A stretch of 64,000 bases of DNA from Streptomyces sp. CA-278952 (GCF_028747205.1 NZ_CP112880.1:2976001-3040000); one strand, 5' to 3'; numbered from the stretch's first letter, positions 54,675-63,584 are shown. Notes: a model not told the origin generated them from the sequence alone. Made by a program: numbers and translations.

Positions 54675-56087
54675 CTACTCCCCCAGCTTCCGGCGCAACG
54701 CGGCCCGCTCCGGCTCGGTGCCCGCGAGCTCCAGCGCCTCCCGGTACGCGGCAGCCGCCTCCACGTCCCGCCCCAGCCGGCCGAGCAGGTCCCCCCGCGC
54801 CACGACGTACGGCGGGTACGCCCGCAGCCGGGGCTCCCCCGCCAACGCGTCGAGCAGCGCGAGACCGGCCCCCGGCCCGTCCCGCATCGCCACCGCCACG
54901 GCGCGGTTCAACGCCACCACGGGGGACGGGGTGAGCGTGAGGAGCACGTCGTACAGGGCCACGATCTGCGGCCAGTCCGTGGCCGCCACGTCCGCCGCCT
55001 CGTCGTGCAGGGCGGCGATGGCGGCCTGCACCCCGTACGGTCCGGCCGGCCCGCCGGTCAGCGCCCGGACGACCAGGGCGCGGCCCTCCTCGATCATCGG
55101 CCGGTCCCAGCGCCCCCGGTCCTGGTCCGCCAGGAGCACCGGCTCGCCCTCCGGCCCGGTCCGCGCGTCGCGCCGGGCGTGGACGAGGAGCAGCAGCGCG
55201 AGGAGCCCGGCGCTCTCCCGCTCGGCGGGCAGCAGCCGGTGCAGTATCCGGGCCAGCCGGATCGCCTCCTCGGCCAGGTCGAGCCGCTGGAGACGGGGCC
55301 CGGAGCTGGCCGCGTACCCCTCCGTGAAGACCGAGTAGACGACCTGGAGGACTCCGGGCAGCCGCTCGGGCAGTTCGTCGGGGCCGGGCACCCGGAACGG
55401 GATCCGGGCCTCGCGGATCTTCTTCTTGGCCCGCACGATGCGCTGGGCCATGGTCGCCGTCGGCACGAGGAACGCCCGCGCCACCTCCGGTGTGGTGAGC
55501 CCGGCGAGGCACCGCAGGGTCAGTGCGGTGCGGTCCTCGGCGGCGAGGGCGGGGTGGGCGCAGGTGAAGAACAGCTGGAGCCGGTCGTCGGGGAGTTCAC
55601 CGATCGCGGCGGTGTCGGCCGCGGGGGCGACGGCCTCGGCCCGTTCCGCGTCGGCCTGGAGGACGGCGAGCCGGGCCGCGTACGCCTGGTCGCGCCGCAG
55701 CCGGTCCACCGCCCGCCGCCGCGCCGTAGTCAGCAGCCAGGCCCCGGGGCGGTCGGGGACGCCCTCGGCGGGCCAGTGCCGCAACGCGGCCTCGATCGCC
55801 TCGGACGTCACCTCCTCGGCCAGGTCGAGGTCCCCGAACCGGCGGACGAGGGAGGCGAGCAGCAGCCCGCGCTCCTCCCGGAACACCGCCTCGACGGCCT
55901 CGGCGGCCACGCGGCCCTCGCGCGGTGACACACCCTCCCCCGAGGGCCCCTCCCCCGACGGCTCCTCGCCTGGGGACTCCTCCCCCGGGGACTCCTCCCC
56001 CGGGGACTCCTCCCGTGGGGACTCCTCCCCCGGGGACTCCTCCCGTGGGGACTCGCCCTCCCCCGGGGGCACACCCTCGCCCGGCAC
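54675..56087 (-). CDS. ECF42-type RNA polymerase sigma factor with C-terminal extension
   Basis: 470 aa from the GTG at 56087, or 411 aa from the GTG at 55910. The shorter form matches the family length and starts VAAEAVEAVFREERGLLLASLVRRFGDLDLAEEV (region 2). Region 4 includes LTTPEVARAFLVPTATMAQRIVRAKKKI. The last ~230 residues (LPGVLQVVYSVFTEGYAASS ... YREALELAGTEPERAALRRKLGE) are the helical, TPR-like extension typical of ECF42. The 59 residues between the two starts are encoded by a 15-bp tandem repeat. It follows the DGPF gene by 5 bp, the standard ECF42 partner pair. Confidence 0.88.
   Translation of the reverse strand: MPGEGVPPGEGESPREESPGEESPREESPGEESPGEESPGEEPSGEGPSGEGVSPREGRVAAEAVEAVFREERGLLLASLVRRFGDLDLAEEVTSEAIEAALRHWPAEGVPDRPGAWLLTTARRRAVDRLRRDQAYAARLAVLQADAERAEAVAPAADTAAIGELPDDRLQLFFTCAHPALAAEDRTALTLRCLAGLTTPEVARAFLVPTATMAQRIVRAKKKIREARIPFRVPGPDELPERLPGVLQVVYSVFTEGYAASSGPRLQRLDLAEEAIRLARILHRLLPAERESAGLLALLLLVHARRDARTGPEGEPVLLADQDRGRWDRPMIEEGRALVVRALTGGPAGPYGVQAAIAALHDEAADVAATDWPQIVALYDVLLTLTPSPVVALNRAVAVAMRDGPGAGLALLDALAGEPRLRAYPPYVVARGDLLGRLGRDVEAAAAYREALELAGTEPERAALRRKLGE
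55972..56061. repeat. 15-bp tandem repeat (six units) at the start of the sigma gene
   Basis: Unit GGGGACTCCTCCCCC (variants ending CCCGT) repeats at 55972, 55987, 56002, 56017, 56032 and 56047. Units are in frame with the long form of the sigma factor and encode PGEES or PREES pentapeptides. Copy-number change would keep the frame. Confidence 0.9.
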
Positions 56088-56092
56088 GGCTC

Positions 56093-56443
56093 TCAGGCCC
56101 CGAAGTCCGCGACCGGCCGGACGACGACCGAGCCGCCGTCCCGCGAGCCGGGACAGCGCGCGGCCCAGTCGAGGGCGGCGTCGAGGTCGGGCACGTCGAT
56201 CACGAGGAACCCGCCCAGCAGCTCCCGCGTCTCGGCGAACGGCCCGTCCGTCACGGTCCGCTCCCCCGTAGGCGAGACCCGCACGGTGGTCGCGGTCACC
56301 AGGTCGGCCAGCGACTCTCCGGACACGTGGATTCCGGCGTCGCGTACGGCCTTGTCGTAGGCCATCCAGTCCTCGACGGTGCACTGGGGCGCGCCGCCCT
56401 GCTCGTCGACGGCCCCGCTGTGGATCAGCAGCATGTACTTCAT
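56093..56443 (-). CDS. YCII-domain DGPF protein, partner of ECF42
   Basis: 116 aa; the ATG at 56443 has GAAGGAG six bases upstream. YCII fold (MKYMLLIHSGAVDEQGG), with the name-giving DGPFAETRELLGGFLVIDVPDLDAALDWAARCPG at about 64-97. In ECF42 systems one or more DGPF proteins are encoded beside the sigma factor and may belong to its regulon. No anti-sigma factor is present, in line with the family. Confidence 0.92.
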   Translation of the reverse strand: MKYMLLIHSGAVDEQGGAPQCTVEDWMAYDKAVRDAGIHVSGESLADLVTATTVRVSPTGERTVTDGPFAETRELLGGFLVIDVPDLDAALDWAARCPGSRDGGSVVVRPVADFGA

Positions 56444-56624
56444 GGTCGGCTCCTTCTCGCCTGTGTGTCGCGCCCGCCGTGCGGGTCGCCCTACACGATG
56501 ACGACGAACGGGACCGGGGTGGATCGACACGCCGCCCGAATCTTTTTCGCGCTCCTTTCGCGACGGGGCTGAACTGCACGGAGTCCCGTTATCCGGTCCG
56601 GTCACCGCGCCCACGGCGACCGGG

Positions 56625-57110
56625 TCACCCGGCGGTGGTCAGGCGGCGCCGAATCTCCTCTTCCGAGACGTCTTCCACAGGGGTCAGAAACACCCACACG
56701 TGACCCGAAGGGTCCTTGAGGATGACGGTGCGGTCACCGTGGAACATGTCCTTCGGCGGCTGGAGGATCTCGGCGCCGGCGGCCTGGGCGCGCTCCGCCA
56801 GGGCGTCGACGTCCGGCACGAAGACATGCAGCGTGACGGATGTGCCTCCGCCGAGCGAGGTCGGCGCGGCGAAGGAGGCGGTCTCCGTCTCGTCCGCGCT
56901 GGAGTCGCCCAACATCAGCGCCGACCGTCCGATGGTGATCTCGGCGTGGAGAACCCCGCCGCCCGGAGCATCGATTCTGAAGTCCTCACGGGCGCCGAAC
57001 GCCCGTTGGTAGAAATCGATCGCCGCAGCGGCGTCATCGACCATGATGTGCGGGATCACGGCATAGCGGTAGCGGTCGGGGATCTCGATGTGGGCGGTGC
57101 GCGCGGTCAT
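56625..57110 (-). CDS. VOC-family protein (PhnB-like)
   Basis: 161 aa; ATG at 57110. AVIPHIMVDDAAAAIDFYQRAFGAREDFRIDAPGGGVLHAEITIGRSALMLGDSS and DRTVILKDPSGHVWVFLTPVEDV are the two halves of a bleomycin-resistance/glyoxalase-like fold. Such genes often sit beside ECF42/DGPF pairs and may belong to the same regulon. Substrate unknown. Confidence 0.88.
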   Translation of the reverse strand: MTARTAHIEIPDRYRYAVIPHIMVDDAAAAIDFYQRAFGAREDFRIDAPGGGVLHAEITIGRSALMLGDSSADETETASFAAPTSLGGGTSVTLHVFVPDVDALAERAQAAGAEILQPPKDMFHGDRTVILKDPSGHVWVFLTPVEDVSEEEIRRRLTTAG

Positions 57111-57319
57111 GGCGAATCCCCTGGAAAAGGTGCCGCCGGTCGGTTCCTGCGGCTCTGAAAGGGAACCTATGAGCTCAAGTTCGCTTGAGGTCAAGCGTCG
57201 ATGTGGCCCTGGCAGCGCACCCGCCCACCGCCCCGCGAGCACGGGCCGCCCCTCCGCCTCACCCGCCCGACGCCCCGGCGGTCGCCGGGTGAGGCGGACC
57301 GGGGGGGGAAGCCCTGCGG

Positions 57320-58402
57320 CTACGCGACGCGGTTGAGGAAAAACTCCCGGACGTCCCCGGCGAACAGCTCCGGCACCTCCATCGCCGCGAAGTGACCGCC
57401 GCGGTCGAACTCCGACCAGTGCCTGATGTCGTACAACCGCTCGGCCAGCGGTCGCACCGACTGCGTGATGTCGTGGGCGAACACCGCCACGCCGACCGGC
57501 ACCGGGCACAGCTCGGTCCGCCGCGCCGCCTCTCGGTGCAGTCGCGCCGAGGAAGCCGCGGTGGCGGTCAGCCAGTACAGCGATACGTCGGTGAGTATCC
57601 GCTCGTCGCTGATCGGCGTACGGGGGTCGGTCCACTGGGCGAAGCGCTCGGCGATCCAGGCCAGTTGGCCGACCGGCGAGTCGGTCAGCGCGTAGCCGAT
57701 GGTCTGCGGGGTGGCGGCCTGGAGGGCCTGGTACGGCGGACGGTTCGCCATCATCCGCCTGACCTTGCCCAGCCGGGCCTCGTCCTCCTCGGACAGGTCC
57801 ACGCCGGCGTCCGGGTCCGGCCGGGTCGGCAGGTAGTTGACGTGCACGCCGACCACCTGATCGGGCGCCACCGCGCCGAGCGCCATGGAGATGCCCGAGC
57901 CGAAGTCGCCGCCCTGCGCGCCGTAGTGCTCGTACCCGAGCCGCCGCATGAGCTCCGCCCAGGCCCGTGCGATCCGGACCATGTCCCAGCCGCGCTCGTG
58001 GGTCGGCCCGGAGAAGCCGTAGCCCGGGATGGACGGGATCACCAGGTGGAAGTCGCGCGCCAGCGGCCCGATCACGTCGAGGAACTCCAGGAAGGACCCG
58101 GGCCAGCCGTGGGTGAGTATCAGCGCGCGTGCGTCCGCTCTCGGGGACCGGACGTGGACGAAGTGAACGTTCTGGCCGTCGATCTCGGTGGTGAAGTGCG
58201 GAAGTTCGTTGAGCGCGGCCTCGTGCTCGCGCCAGTCGTACCCGGTACGCCAGTGGTCGGCCAGTTCCTTGAGCCGCGCCAGCGGGAAGCCGTAGTCCCA
58301 CCCGGCGTCGGCGATCTCGTTGGGCCAGCGGGTGCGGGAGAGCCGGTCGTTCAGGTCGTCGAGGTCAGCCTGGGGGATGTCGATGCGGAACGGCTTGATC
58401 AT
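57320..58402 (-). CDS. Epoxide hydrolase (alpha/beta hydrolase with EHN domain)
   Basis: 360 aa; the ATG at 58402 has GGAG nine bases upstream. EHN domain 1-100 (IKPFRIDIPQADLDDLNDRLSRTRWP), oxyanion loop THGWPGSFLEF (98-108), nucleophile Asp166 in GAQGGDFGSGIS, lid Tyr candidates, and His337 in GGHFAAMEVPELF. Opens epoxides to diols. Divergent from a MarR regulator over 144 bp with palindromes, so probably MarR-controlled. Confidence 0.9.
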   Translation of the reverse strand: MIKPFRIDIPQADLDDLNDRLSRTRWPNEIADAGWDYGFPLARLKELADHWRTGYDWREHEAALNELPHFTTEIDGQNVHFVHVRSPRADARALILTHGWPGSFLEFLDVIGPLARDFHLVIPSIPGYGFSGPTHERGWDMVRIARAWAELMRRLGYEHYGAQGGDFGSGISMALGAVAPDQVVGVHVNYLPTRPDPDAGVDLSEEDEARLGKVRRMMANRPPYQALQAATPQTIGYALTDSPVGQLAWIAERFAQWTDPRTPISDERILTDVSLYWLTATAASSARLHREAARRTELCPVPVGVAVFAHDITQSVRPLAERLYDIRHWSEFDRGGHFAAMEVPELFAGDVREFFLNRVA

Positions 58403-58479
58403 GGTGATGGCTCCATGGTTACGGGGTCGGTGATCCCATGACGGTCGACGTGGTCCACGATCCCACATCGTTGGTTGCT

Positions 58480-58535
58480 CCAACGTTGGCTTGACCCACC
58501 ATAAGCTCGATCGTGGGTGCGGCCAACAAGTTGTT
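58480..58535. promoter_or_regulatory. Palindromes in the epoxide hydrolase-marR control region
   Basis: CCAACGTTGG (58480-58489) is a perfect palindrome; AACAA-G-TTGTT (58525-58535) is another and touches the marR -10 (TACATT, 58535-58540). Both carry the CAAC/GTTG type of half-site and suit a MarR dimer controlling both divergent genes. Confidence 0.5.
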
Positions 58536-58546
58536 ACATTGCGTCC

Positions 58547-59002
58547 GTGGACACGGAACATGGGACGCCGCAGCGGCTGCGCGCGCTGTCGAGCAGGCTG
58601 GTCAACCAGGCGGCGCTGGCCGCCAACCGGATCGTGGACCAAGAGCTGGTCCGGGCCGGCGCCCGGCGCTACCACTACGCCCTGCTGGCGGCGGCGGAGG
58701 AGTACGGTCCGGCCAGCCAGGCCGACCTCGGCCGCCGCACCGGCATCGACCGCAGCGACATGGTGGCGACGGTCAACGACCTCGCGGAAAGGCGGCTCCT
58801 GGAGCGCGCACCCGACCCGGAGGACCGCCGGCGCAACGTCATCACCATCACCCCGGCAGGCCGAAAGGAACTCACCCATCTCGATGAGCTGCTCGCCGCC
58901 GCCCAGGACGAGTTCCTCGCCCCGCTGCCCACGGCCGACCGGCAGAACCTGATCGACCTGCTCACCCGCCTCGTGGATCACCACCACGGCGACCACGGCT
59001 GA
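58547..59002 (+). CDS. MarR-family regulator, leaderless
   Basis: 151 aa from the GTG at 58547. The -10-like TACATT ends only six bases upstream, so transcription should start at the GTG itself (leaderless). Winged HTH at about 55-100: GPASQADLGRRTGIDRSDMVATVNDLAERRLLERAPDPEDRRRNVITITPAG. Flanking helices form the dimer. Likely repressor of the divergent epoxide hydrolase and of itself, responding to a phenolic or similar ligand. Confidence 0.85.
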   Translation: MDTEHGTPQRLRALSSRLVNQAALAANRIVDQELVRAGARRYHYALLAAAEEYGPASQADLGRRTGIDRSDMVATVNDLAERRLLERAPDPEDRRRNVITITPAGRKELTHLDELLAAAQDEFLAPLPTADRQNLIDLLTRLVDHHHGDHG

Positions 59003-59013
59003 ACGCACGCAGC

Positions 59014-59038
59014 GCACCGCACCGCACCGCACCGCACC
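59014..59038. repeat. Five GCACC pentanucleotide repeats
   Basis: Five perfect copies of GCACC directly after the marR stop. A simple sequence repeat of no evident role. Confidence 0.9.
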
Positions 59039-59144
59039 GGCAACGCGCGCAGGGGGACGGGGTCGCACGGACCACCTCTGCCCGCAGGCTCCCCGGCCCG
59101 GCCCGCGTCGTGGTGTTCCCTTGGTGAGCGACCCGGACCATGCT

Positions 59145-59177
59145 TCGGAGTCAGGCGTCCCCGACCTCTGACTCCGA
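59145..59177. promoter_or_regulatory. 10-bp inverted repeat before a secreted-protein gene
   Basis: TCGGAGTCAG (59145-59154) and CTGACTCCGA (59168-59177) are perfect arms with a 13-base loop, ending 16 bp before the ATG at 59194 and 4 bp before its RBS region. It could be an RNA hairpin affecting translation or an operator. Confidence 0.45.
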
Positions 59178-59193
59178 CCCATGGGGAGTTCTC

Positions 59194-59718
59194 ATGCGCA
59201 GCATCGTTCTCGGCGCTCTCGGCACGGCCTGCGTGGCCGTGGTGACACTCGGCACGGGCCACGCGGCGGCGGCCCCGGCCACCACCGCTCCGCAGGTGTC
59301 CGGCTGGGAACCGGCCCCCTCGGCCCCCTGGGACGTCGCGGCGGGCGAGCGGTGCGCGTTCGCCATCCGCGGCGAGCCGATCGTGGACGAGGTCGTACGG
59401 CGCGAACTGCCCGCGCCCGCCGAGGGCGTGACGCGGAGCGCGTACAAGGGCGACCTCGTGGTCCGGGTGACGAACAAGGAGACCGGGGCGCACTACGACG
59501 CCGACGTGAGCGGCTCCGCCCTGGTGGACGTGTACGCCTCCGGGGCCCAGTCCTGGCGCGTGGTGGGCCCGGTGCTGGTGGGCGTCGGGGACGGCAACCT
59601 CGCACGGGGGATGTACGTCGTCGACGGCGTCTACACGATCGGCATCAGCCCGACCGGAGCCAAGACCGTGACGGGCCCGGTGGTCGCGACGGACAGCATC
59701 TGCGACCGCATCGGCTGA
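59194..59718 (+). CDS. Small secreted protein
   Basis: 174 aa; the ATG at 59194 has GGGGAG five bases upstream. The signal peptide ([21 protein letters not shown], cleavage after HAAAA, about residue 28) leads to a ~145-residue all-beta-looking domain with two Cys ([15 protein letters not shown]) that may form one disulfide across the domain ends. No family recognised; similar small exported proteins are common in streptomycetes. Confidence 0.75.
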   Translation: MRSIVLGALGTACVAVVTLGTGHAAAAPATTAPQVSGWEPAPSAPWDVAAGERCAFAIRGEPIVDEVVRRELPAPAEGVTRSAYKGDLVVRVTNKETGAHYDADVSGSALVDVYASGAQSWRVVGPVLVGVGDGNLARGMYVVDGVYTIGISPTGAKTVTGPVVATDSICDRIG

Positions 59719-60903
59719 TCACGCGCCGAGCAGGCACGGCAGGTCGTCGGCGTACGCGCGGGCGTCGCGGCACCCTCCGCAGCACCCCGGCACGGACGAC
59801 CGGAAGGCGCGGTCGCAGGCCTCGCAGTTCTGGAGGGGGACGACGGGCACGGCGGCGGGCAGGGGCGGCGGAAGGAGGGCGATGAGCCGGTGTCGCAGCA
59901 GCTTCGCCGGGTGCCGGAGGGGCACGGGCGGATCGTCGGTGAGCGCGACCCGCACGGCGTCCGGCCGCATGCCGCGCTCCAGCCAGGCGGCGACTCCGGG
60001 GGCGAGCCGCTCCACGTCCGCCTCGGAGAGGACGAACAGGGGCGAGGAGACCCGGAGCCCGGCGAGCAGGCGCACGGCCTCATCGAACAACGCGGCGCCG
60101 GGCCTGCGAGGAAAGGGCAACGGCGGGGGCGGCGGCTTGGGCGCGGTACGCACCGGCACGAGCCGGGGCGCGGGCTCGAACTCGGGCACGGGCACGGGCT
60201 CCCGCACCACGACCGGCCCGGACGCCGGTGCGTGGACGGGTACGGGCGCGGGCACGGGCACGGGCGCGGGCACGGGCACGGGCGCGGGCACGGGCACGGG
60301 CGCGGGTTCACGCTCCGACGACGGTACGGGTACGGGTACGGGAGCAGGCACCGTCTCCCGTACAGGCGGCTCCGGCACGGGCGCGGGGACAGGAGCGGGG
60401 ACAGCGACAGGAGCGGGGACAGCGGCGGGAGCAAGGGCACCGGCAGGAGCAAGGGCATCGGCAGGAGCAGGAGCATCGGCAGGAGCAGGAGCATCGGCAG
60501 GAGCGGGGACTGCGGCTGAAGTCCCGCCAGCCCCATCCCCGGCCCTCGCCCGCCGGGCAGCCGCCTCCGGGTGGTTGTACGACTCCGTACGCGTGGTCAT
60601 ATGCCCGCCCTGGACGCGTTCCCTGATGCGGCGCAAGAACCCGTGGTGTTCCAACTCCCGCAGCGCGGCGGCGATGCGCGCCTCGCTCTCCGGGAAGATC
60701 GCGGCGAGCGCCTTGACGCCGATGCGCGTTCCGGCGGGCAGCGACTGGATGTGGGTGCCGAGGCCGATGGCCAGCAGGGACATGCCCCGGTGCTGGGAGA
60801 GCCGGTTGGAGATGATCGAGTAGCCGTCGGTGAGCCGGATGTTGATGTGTACGACACCGGCGGACGGGGCGCGCGGGGGCGCGCTAACCTGCTGGGTATC
60901 CAT
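59719..60903 (-). CDS. HTH protein with long Pro/Ala/Val repeats and C-terminal Cys cluster
   Basis: 394 aa from the ATG at 60903 (GCAGGAG nine bases upstream); ATGs at 60975 and 61002 would add up to 33 residues. Residues 15-110 form a winged HTH ([59 protein letters not shown]). The middle is low complexity ([12 protein letters not shown], 18-bp DNA repeats; [10 protein letters not shown], 15-bp-type). A C-terminal helical part ends with [19 protein letters not shown], a likely zinc site. Streptomycetes carry many such proteins; function unknown. Confidence 0.8.
   Translation of the reverse strand: MDTQQVSAPPRAPSAGVVHINIRLTDGYSIISNRLSQHRGMSLLAIGLGTHIQSLPAGTRIGVKALAAIFPESEARIAAALRELEHHGFLRRIRERVQGGHMTTRTESYNHPEAAARRARAGDGAGGTSAAVPAPADAPAPADAPAPADALAPAGALAPAAVPAPVAVPAPVPAPVPEPPVRETVPAPVPVPVPSSEREPAPVPVPAPVPVPAPVPVPAPVPVHAPASGPVVVREPVPVPEFEPAPRLVPVRTAPKPPPPPLPFPRRPGAALFDEAVRLLAGLRVSSPLFVLSEADVERLAPGVAAWLERGMRPDAVRVALTDDPPVPLRHPAKLLRHRLIALLPPPLPAAVPVVPLQNCEACDRAFRSSVPGCCGGCRDARAYADDLPCLLGA
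60245..60505. repeat. Low-complexity repeats inside the HTH gene
   Basis: Three copies of an 18-bp unit (GGGCACGGGCACGGGCGC) around 60245-60304 encode PVPVPA. Imperfect GCAGGAGCAGGAGCATCG repeats at about 60440-60505 encode the Ala/Pro/Asp stretch. All are in frame. Confidence 0.8.
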
Positions 60904-61170
60904 CGGGAAGTCTCCTGCTTCCTCGGTGGTCAGGTCCTCGATCGGGATGCCAGTCCCGGCCGGGGGCCGTCTCATGTCTGGGGTGGTGGTCAGCGTGAGC
61001 ATATGCCCGCCAACAGGTCATAAATCCAGCCCGGTTGGCACACTTCACCCATGTGAGTGACGACGCGTACGCGCGCTCACGCGCCCGCGCGCCCAGGGGA
61101 GCCACTGGCCCGGTCAGGGTCGGGTTGGGTTATTTCCCCCGTACTTAAAGACACGTACTTACTGATCGTT

Positions 61171-61640
61171 TCAGAATGAGGTACGGAGTCGTCTCAAGCA
61201 GATGATGCTGCAGGCGAGTTGGAGTAGTGCGAGGTGGAGGTCGGCTCGTATCTCGTAGCGGATGCGCAGTCGTTTGAACTGGTGGAGCCAGGCGAAGGTC
61301 CGCTCGACGACCCAGCGTGTCTTGCCCAGTCCCGAGCCGTGCGGGGTGCCGCGTCGGGCGATCTTGGGTGTGATCCCACGGGCGCGGACGAGACGCCGGT
61401 ACTTGTCGTAGTCGTACCCGCGGTCGGCGAACAGTCGCCGGGGCCGCTGGCGTGGCCGGCCCCGCAGGCCGCGGATGCGGGGTATGGCGTCCAGCAGAGG
61501 CATGAGCTGGGTAACATCGTGACGGTTTCCGCTGGTCAGAGAAACGGCGAGCGGGGTTCCGTGCCGGTCGACGATCAGGTGGTGCTTGCTGCCGGGCCGG
61601 GCCCGGTCGACCGGCGAAGGTCCGGTGTGAGCCCCCCTTT
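61171..61640 (-). CDS. IS5 transposase, orfB part (reached by -1 frameshift)
   Basis: Catalytic half of the transposase. It lacks its own good start and continues orfA if the ribosome slips -1 on AAAGGGGGG (61640-61632, minus strand). Reading then gives KGGAHTGPSPVDRARPGSKHHLIVDRHG instead of the orfA ending. DDE residues: the first Asp is in orfA (AIDGSHVRALKGG), the second in LFADRGYDYDKYRR, Glu in TRWVVERTFAWLHQFKRLRIRYE. The fused product would be about 269 aa, the usual IS5 transposase size. Confidence 0.85.
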
Positions 61641-61979
61641 GAGAGCCCTGACGTGCGAGCCGTCGATCGCGGCGTCGTCCATCTCCAGCAGGCCCTCTTT
61701 ACGCAGTTCCGCCAGAAGAACCTCATGCAGGCGGGGCCACACTCCGGCCTCGGTCCAGTCCCGCAGGCGCCGCCAGGCTGTCACGCCGCTGCAGCCCACC
61801 AGCTCTGCGGGAACGTCGCGCCAGCTCACACTCTTGCGCAGCACGTAGACGATGCCCCGCAGAGCAGCACGGTCATCGGCCGGCAGCCGCCCGGGATACC
61901 GGTGTCGTCGAGGCGGTCGAACCGGCAGCAGCGGGGCTATGCGTTCCCACAGGTCATCAGGCACAAGATCAGCAGACAC
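61575..61979 (-). CDS. IS5 transposase, orfA (N-terminal, DUF4096-like)
   Basis: 134 aa from the GTG at 61979 (SADLVPDDLWERIAPLLP follows, the standard start); an upstream TTG at 62015 is less likely. Carries the DNA-binding N-terminus (YPGRLPADDRAALRGIVYVLRKSVSWRDVPAELVGCSGVTAWRRLRDW) and the first catalytic Asp. Unshifted translation ends after GLTPDLRRSTGPGPAASTT. Confidence 0.88.
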   Translation of the reverse strand: MSADLVPDDLWERIAPLLPVRPPRRHRYPGRLPADDRAALRGIVYVLRKSVSWRDVPAELVGCSGVTAWRRLRDWTEAGVWPRLHEVLLAELRKEGLLEMDDAAIDGSHVRALKGGLTPDLRRSTGPGPAASTT

Positions 61980-62147
61980 CCAACAGATCCTGCCGACCCA
62001 ACTCCCAACTGCCAAGCCACCACACCGATCTCATTCTGAAACGATCAGTTAAAAGCTTTTACGTCGCGGGTGACCGCGACGCGGTCCACCACGTCGCGGC
62101 CCCCCACATCCCGGCTCACCGGGTCGCGGTTCACCGGGTCGCGGTAG

Positions 62148-62567
62148 TCACGATCCGGTGAGCGCCACCTCCGCCCAGACGGTCTTGCGCGGGAACGGCC
62201 CGTGCTCCGTGCCCCACCGCACCGACAACGCCTGGACGAGCAACAGCCCGCGCCCGCTCTCGGAGTCGGCGGCCGGGGCCTGCTTCCCCGGGAGGCTCTC
62301 GCCCCGGGTGTCGACGACCTCGATCCGCAGGATGTCGTCGTACACGCTGAGCAGGATCCGGAAGTCCCGCCCCGGGACGTGCCCGTGCAGCGCCGCGTTG
62401 GTCGCCAGCTCGCCGATGACGAGCCCCGCGTCCTCCAGCGGCAGCCCCCAGGAGCGCAGTTGTTCGGTGGCGAGCAGCCGGGCGAGGCGAGCGCCCCGAC
62501 GGGTGGCGGAGAGCTGGACGGTGAACTGTCCGGTGCGAGCCCTCGGTTGGGTGATTCTCTGGTTCAT
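62148..62567 (-). CDS. RsbW-like ATP-binding protein (anti-sigma-type HATPase)
   Basis: 139 aa; ATG at 62567. GHKL ATPase fold: N-box ELATNAALHG (about 53-62), VVDTRG (Asp of G1, about 89) and SGRGLLLVQAL (G2). Related to RsbW/SpoIIAB but without a clear sigma or anti-anti-sigma partner. Such small ATPases are commonly encoded beside XRE-DUF397 pairs (the WhiJ-like loci of Streptomyces), as here, divergent from the XRE gene. Confidence 0.87.
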   Translation of the reverse strand: MNQRITQPRARTGQFTVQLSATRRGARLARLLATEQLRSWGLPLEDAGLVIGELATNAALHGHVPGRDFRILLSVYDDILRIEVVDTRGESLPGKQAPAADSESGRGLLLVQALSVRWGTEHGPFPRKTVWAEVALTGS

Positions 62568-62702
62568 GTCACTCCGAGTGTCCGGACGTATCTACTCTGA
62601 GAAGCACTGACGCGCGTACGGACAGTGACTGTCCCCGGTGTACCGGGCCCCGTCCCCGCCGTACACGTCCGGCACACGGACACGGGTGGAGGCTTCTGCC
62701 GC

Positions 62703-63584
62703 ATGACTGGCATGAACAACCAGGACCACGACGACCGCACGGCGCTCGACGGGGACGACGAGGACCAGGATTTCGGCCTGGAGGACGACTCCGGCGCGGT
62801 CATCGCGGCGGTCGGCCGACAGATCAAGCTCTGGCGAGAGTCGGCCGGACTGCGCGCCGCCGAGCTGGGCACGGCCATCGGGTACAGCGAGAACCTGGTC
62901 TTCAAGGTCGAGGGCGGCCGGCGCATCCCGAAGCCGGAGTTCCTGGACCGGACCGATGACGCCGTGGGCGCGGGCGGCAAGATCTCAGCGATGAAGAAGG
63001 ACGTGGAGGAGGCGCGGTATCCGAAGAAGGTCCGCGACCTGACGAAGCTGGAGGCGGAGGCTGTCGAGATCGGCTCGTACGCGAATGGAGTGATCGACGG
63101 GCTTCTCCAGACCGAGGAATACGCACGAGCCCTGTACCGCGAGCGACGCCCCGCGTACAGCGAGGAAGACATCGAGCGTCTGGTGACGGCCCGCATGGCC
63201 CGGCAGGTGGTATTCGACCGACGGCCCGCGCCGCTGCTGACCTTCGTCCAGGAGGAGGCGACCCTGCGCAGGCGGACCGGAGGCAGAATGGTTCTGCGTC
63301 GCCAGCTCGAACACCTACTTGAGCTGAGCCAGTTGCGGCATGTCGAGATCCAGGTCATGCCGTTGGAGGCAGAGGAGCACGCGGGCCTGGGCGGTTCGCA
63401 CCGCATCCTTAAACTCAAGGACGGTAAAACCGTCGGGCTCAACGAGGTTCAGCTCATCAGTGGGCTGATCACGGATCCGAGGCAGGTGCAGATCCTGGAG
63501 ATGCGGTACAACCTGATTCGATCGCAGGCCCTTACGCCCCGTCTGTCACGGGAATTTATCGAGAAACTACTGGGAGAGACATGA
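62703..63584 (+). CDS. XRE-family regulator with DUF5753 domain (WhiJ-like)
   Basis: 293 aa; ATG at 62703 (GTGGAGG upstream), with a second ATG at 62712. An acidic head (DHDDRTALDGDDEDQDFGLEDD) precedes the HTH (VGRQIKLWRESAGLRAAELGTAIGYSENLVFKVEGGRRIP, about 37-76). The rest is DUF5753 (EAVEIGSYANGVIDGLLQTEEYARAL ... RQLEHLLELSQLRHVEIQVMPL). Overlaps the DUF397 gene by 4 bp. These triads affect development and antibiotic production where studied; the DUF397 protein is thought to bind the XRE protein. Confidence 0.92.
   Translation: MTGMNNQDHDDRTALDGDDEDQDFGLEDDSGAVIAAVGRQIKLWRESAGLRAAELGTAIGYSENLVFKVEGGRRIPKPEFLDRTDDAVGAGGKISAMKKDVEEARYPKKVRDLTKLEAEAVEIGSYANGVIDGLLQTEEYARALYRERRPAYSEEDIERLVTARMARQVVFDRRPAPLLTFVQEEATLRRRTGGRMVLRRQLEHLLELSQLRHVEIQVMPLEAEEHAGLGGSHRILKLKDGKTVGLNEVQLISGLITDPRQVQILEMRYNLIRSQALTPRLSREFIEKLLGET

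Larger units (their letters stand above)
61162..62048 (-). mobile_element. IS5-family insertion sequence (complete, 887 bp)
   Basis: Perfect 19-bp terminal inverted repeats: CTGATCGTTTCAGAATGAG at 61162-61180 and its complement at 62030-62048. Flanks are TTA (61159-61161) and TTA (62049-62051), a 3-bp target duplication. One transposase is encoded in two overlapping frames, and its stop codon lies within the left repeat. The ends, duplication and frames are all intact, so the insertion looks recent and possibly active. It sits in the intergenic space between the HTH gene and the RsbW-like gene and breaks no visible ORF. Confidence 0.92.

Noticed and set aside
60228..60626. Plus-strand Arg/Ala repeat ORFs near 60.2-60.6 kb
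   Set aside because: They are antisense readings of the Pro/Ala/Val repeats of the HTH gene.
61145..61726. A 193-codon third-frame ORF in the IS element
   Set aside because: It lacks DDE motifs; the transposase reads through the two other minus-strand frames joined by a -1 shift.
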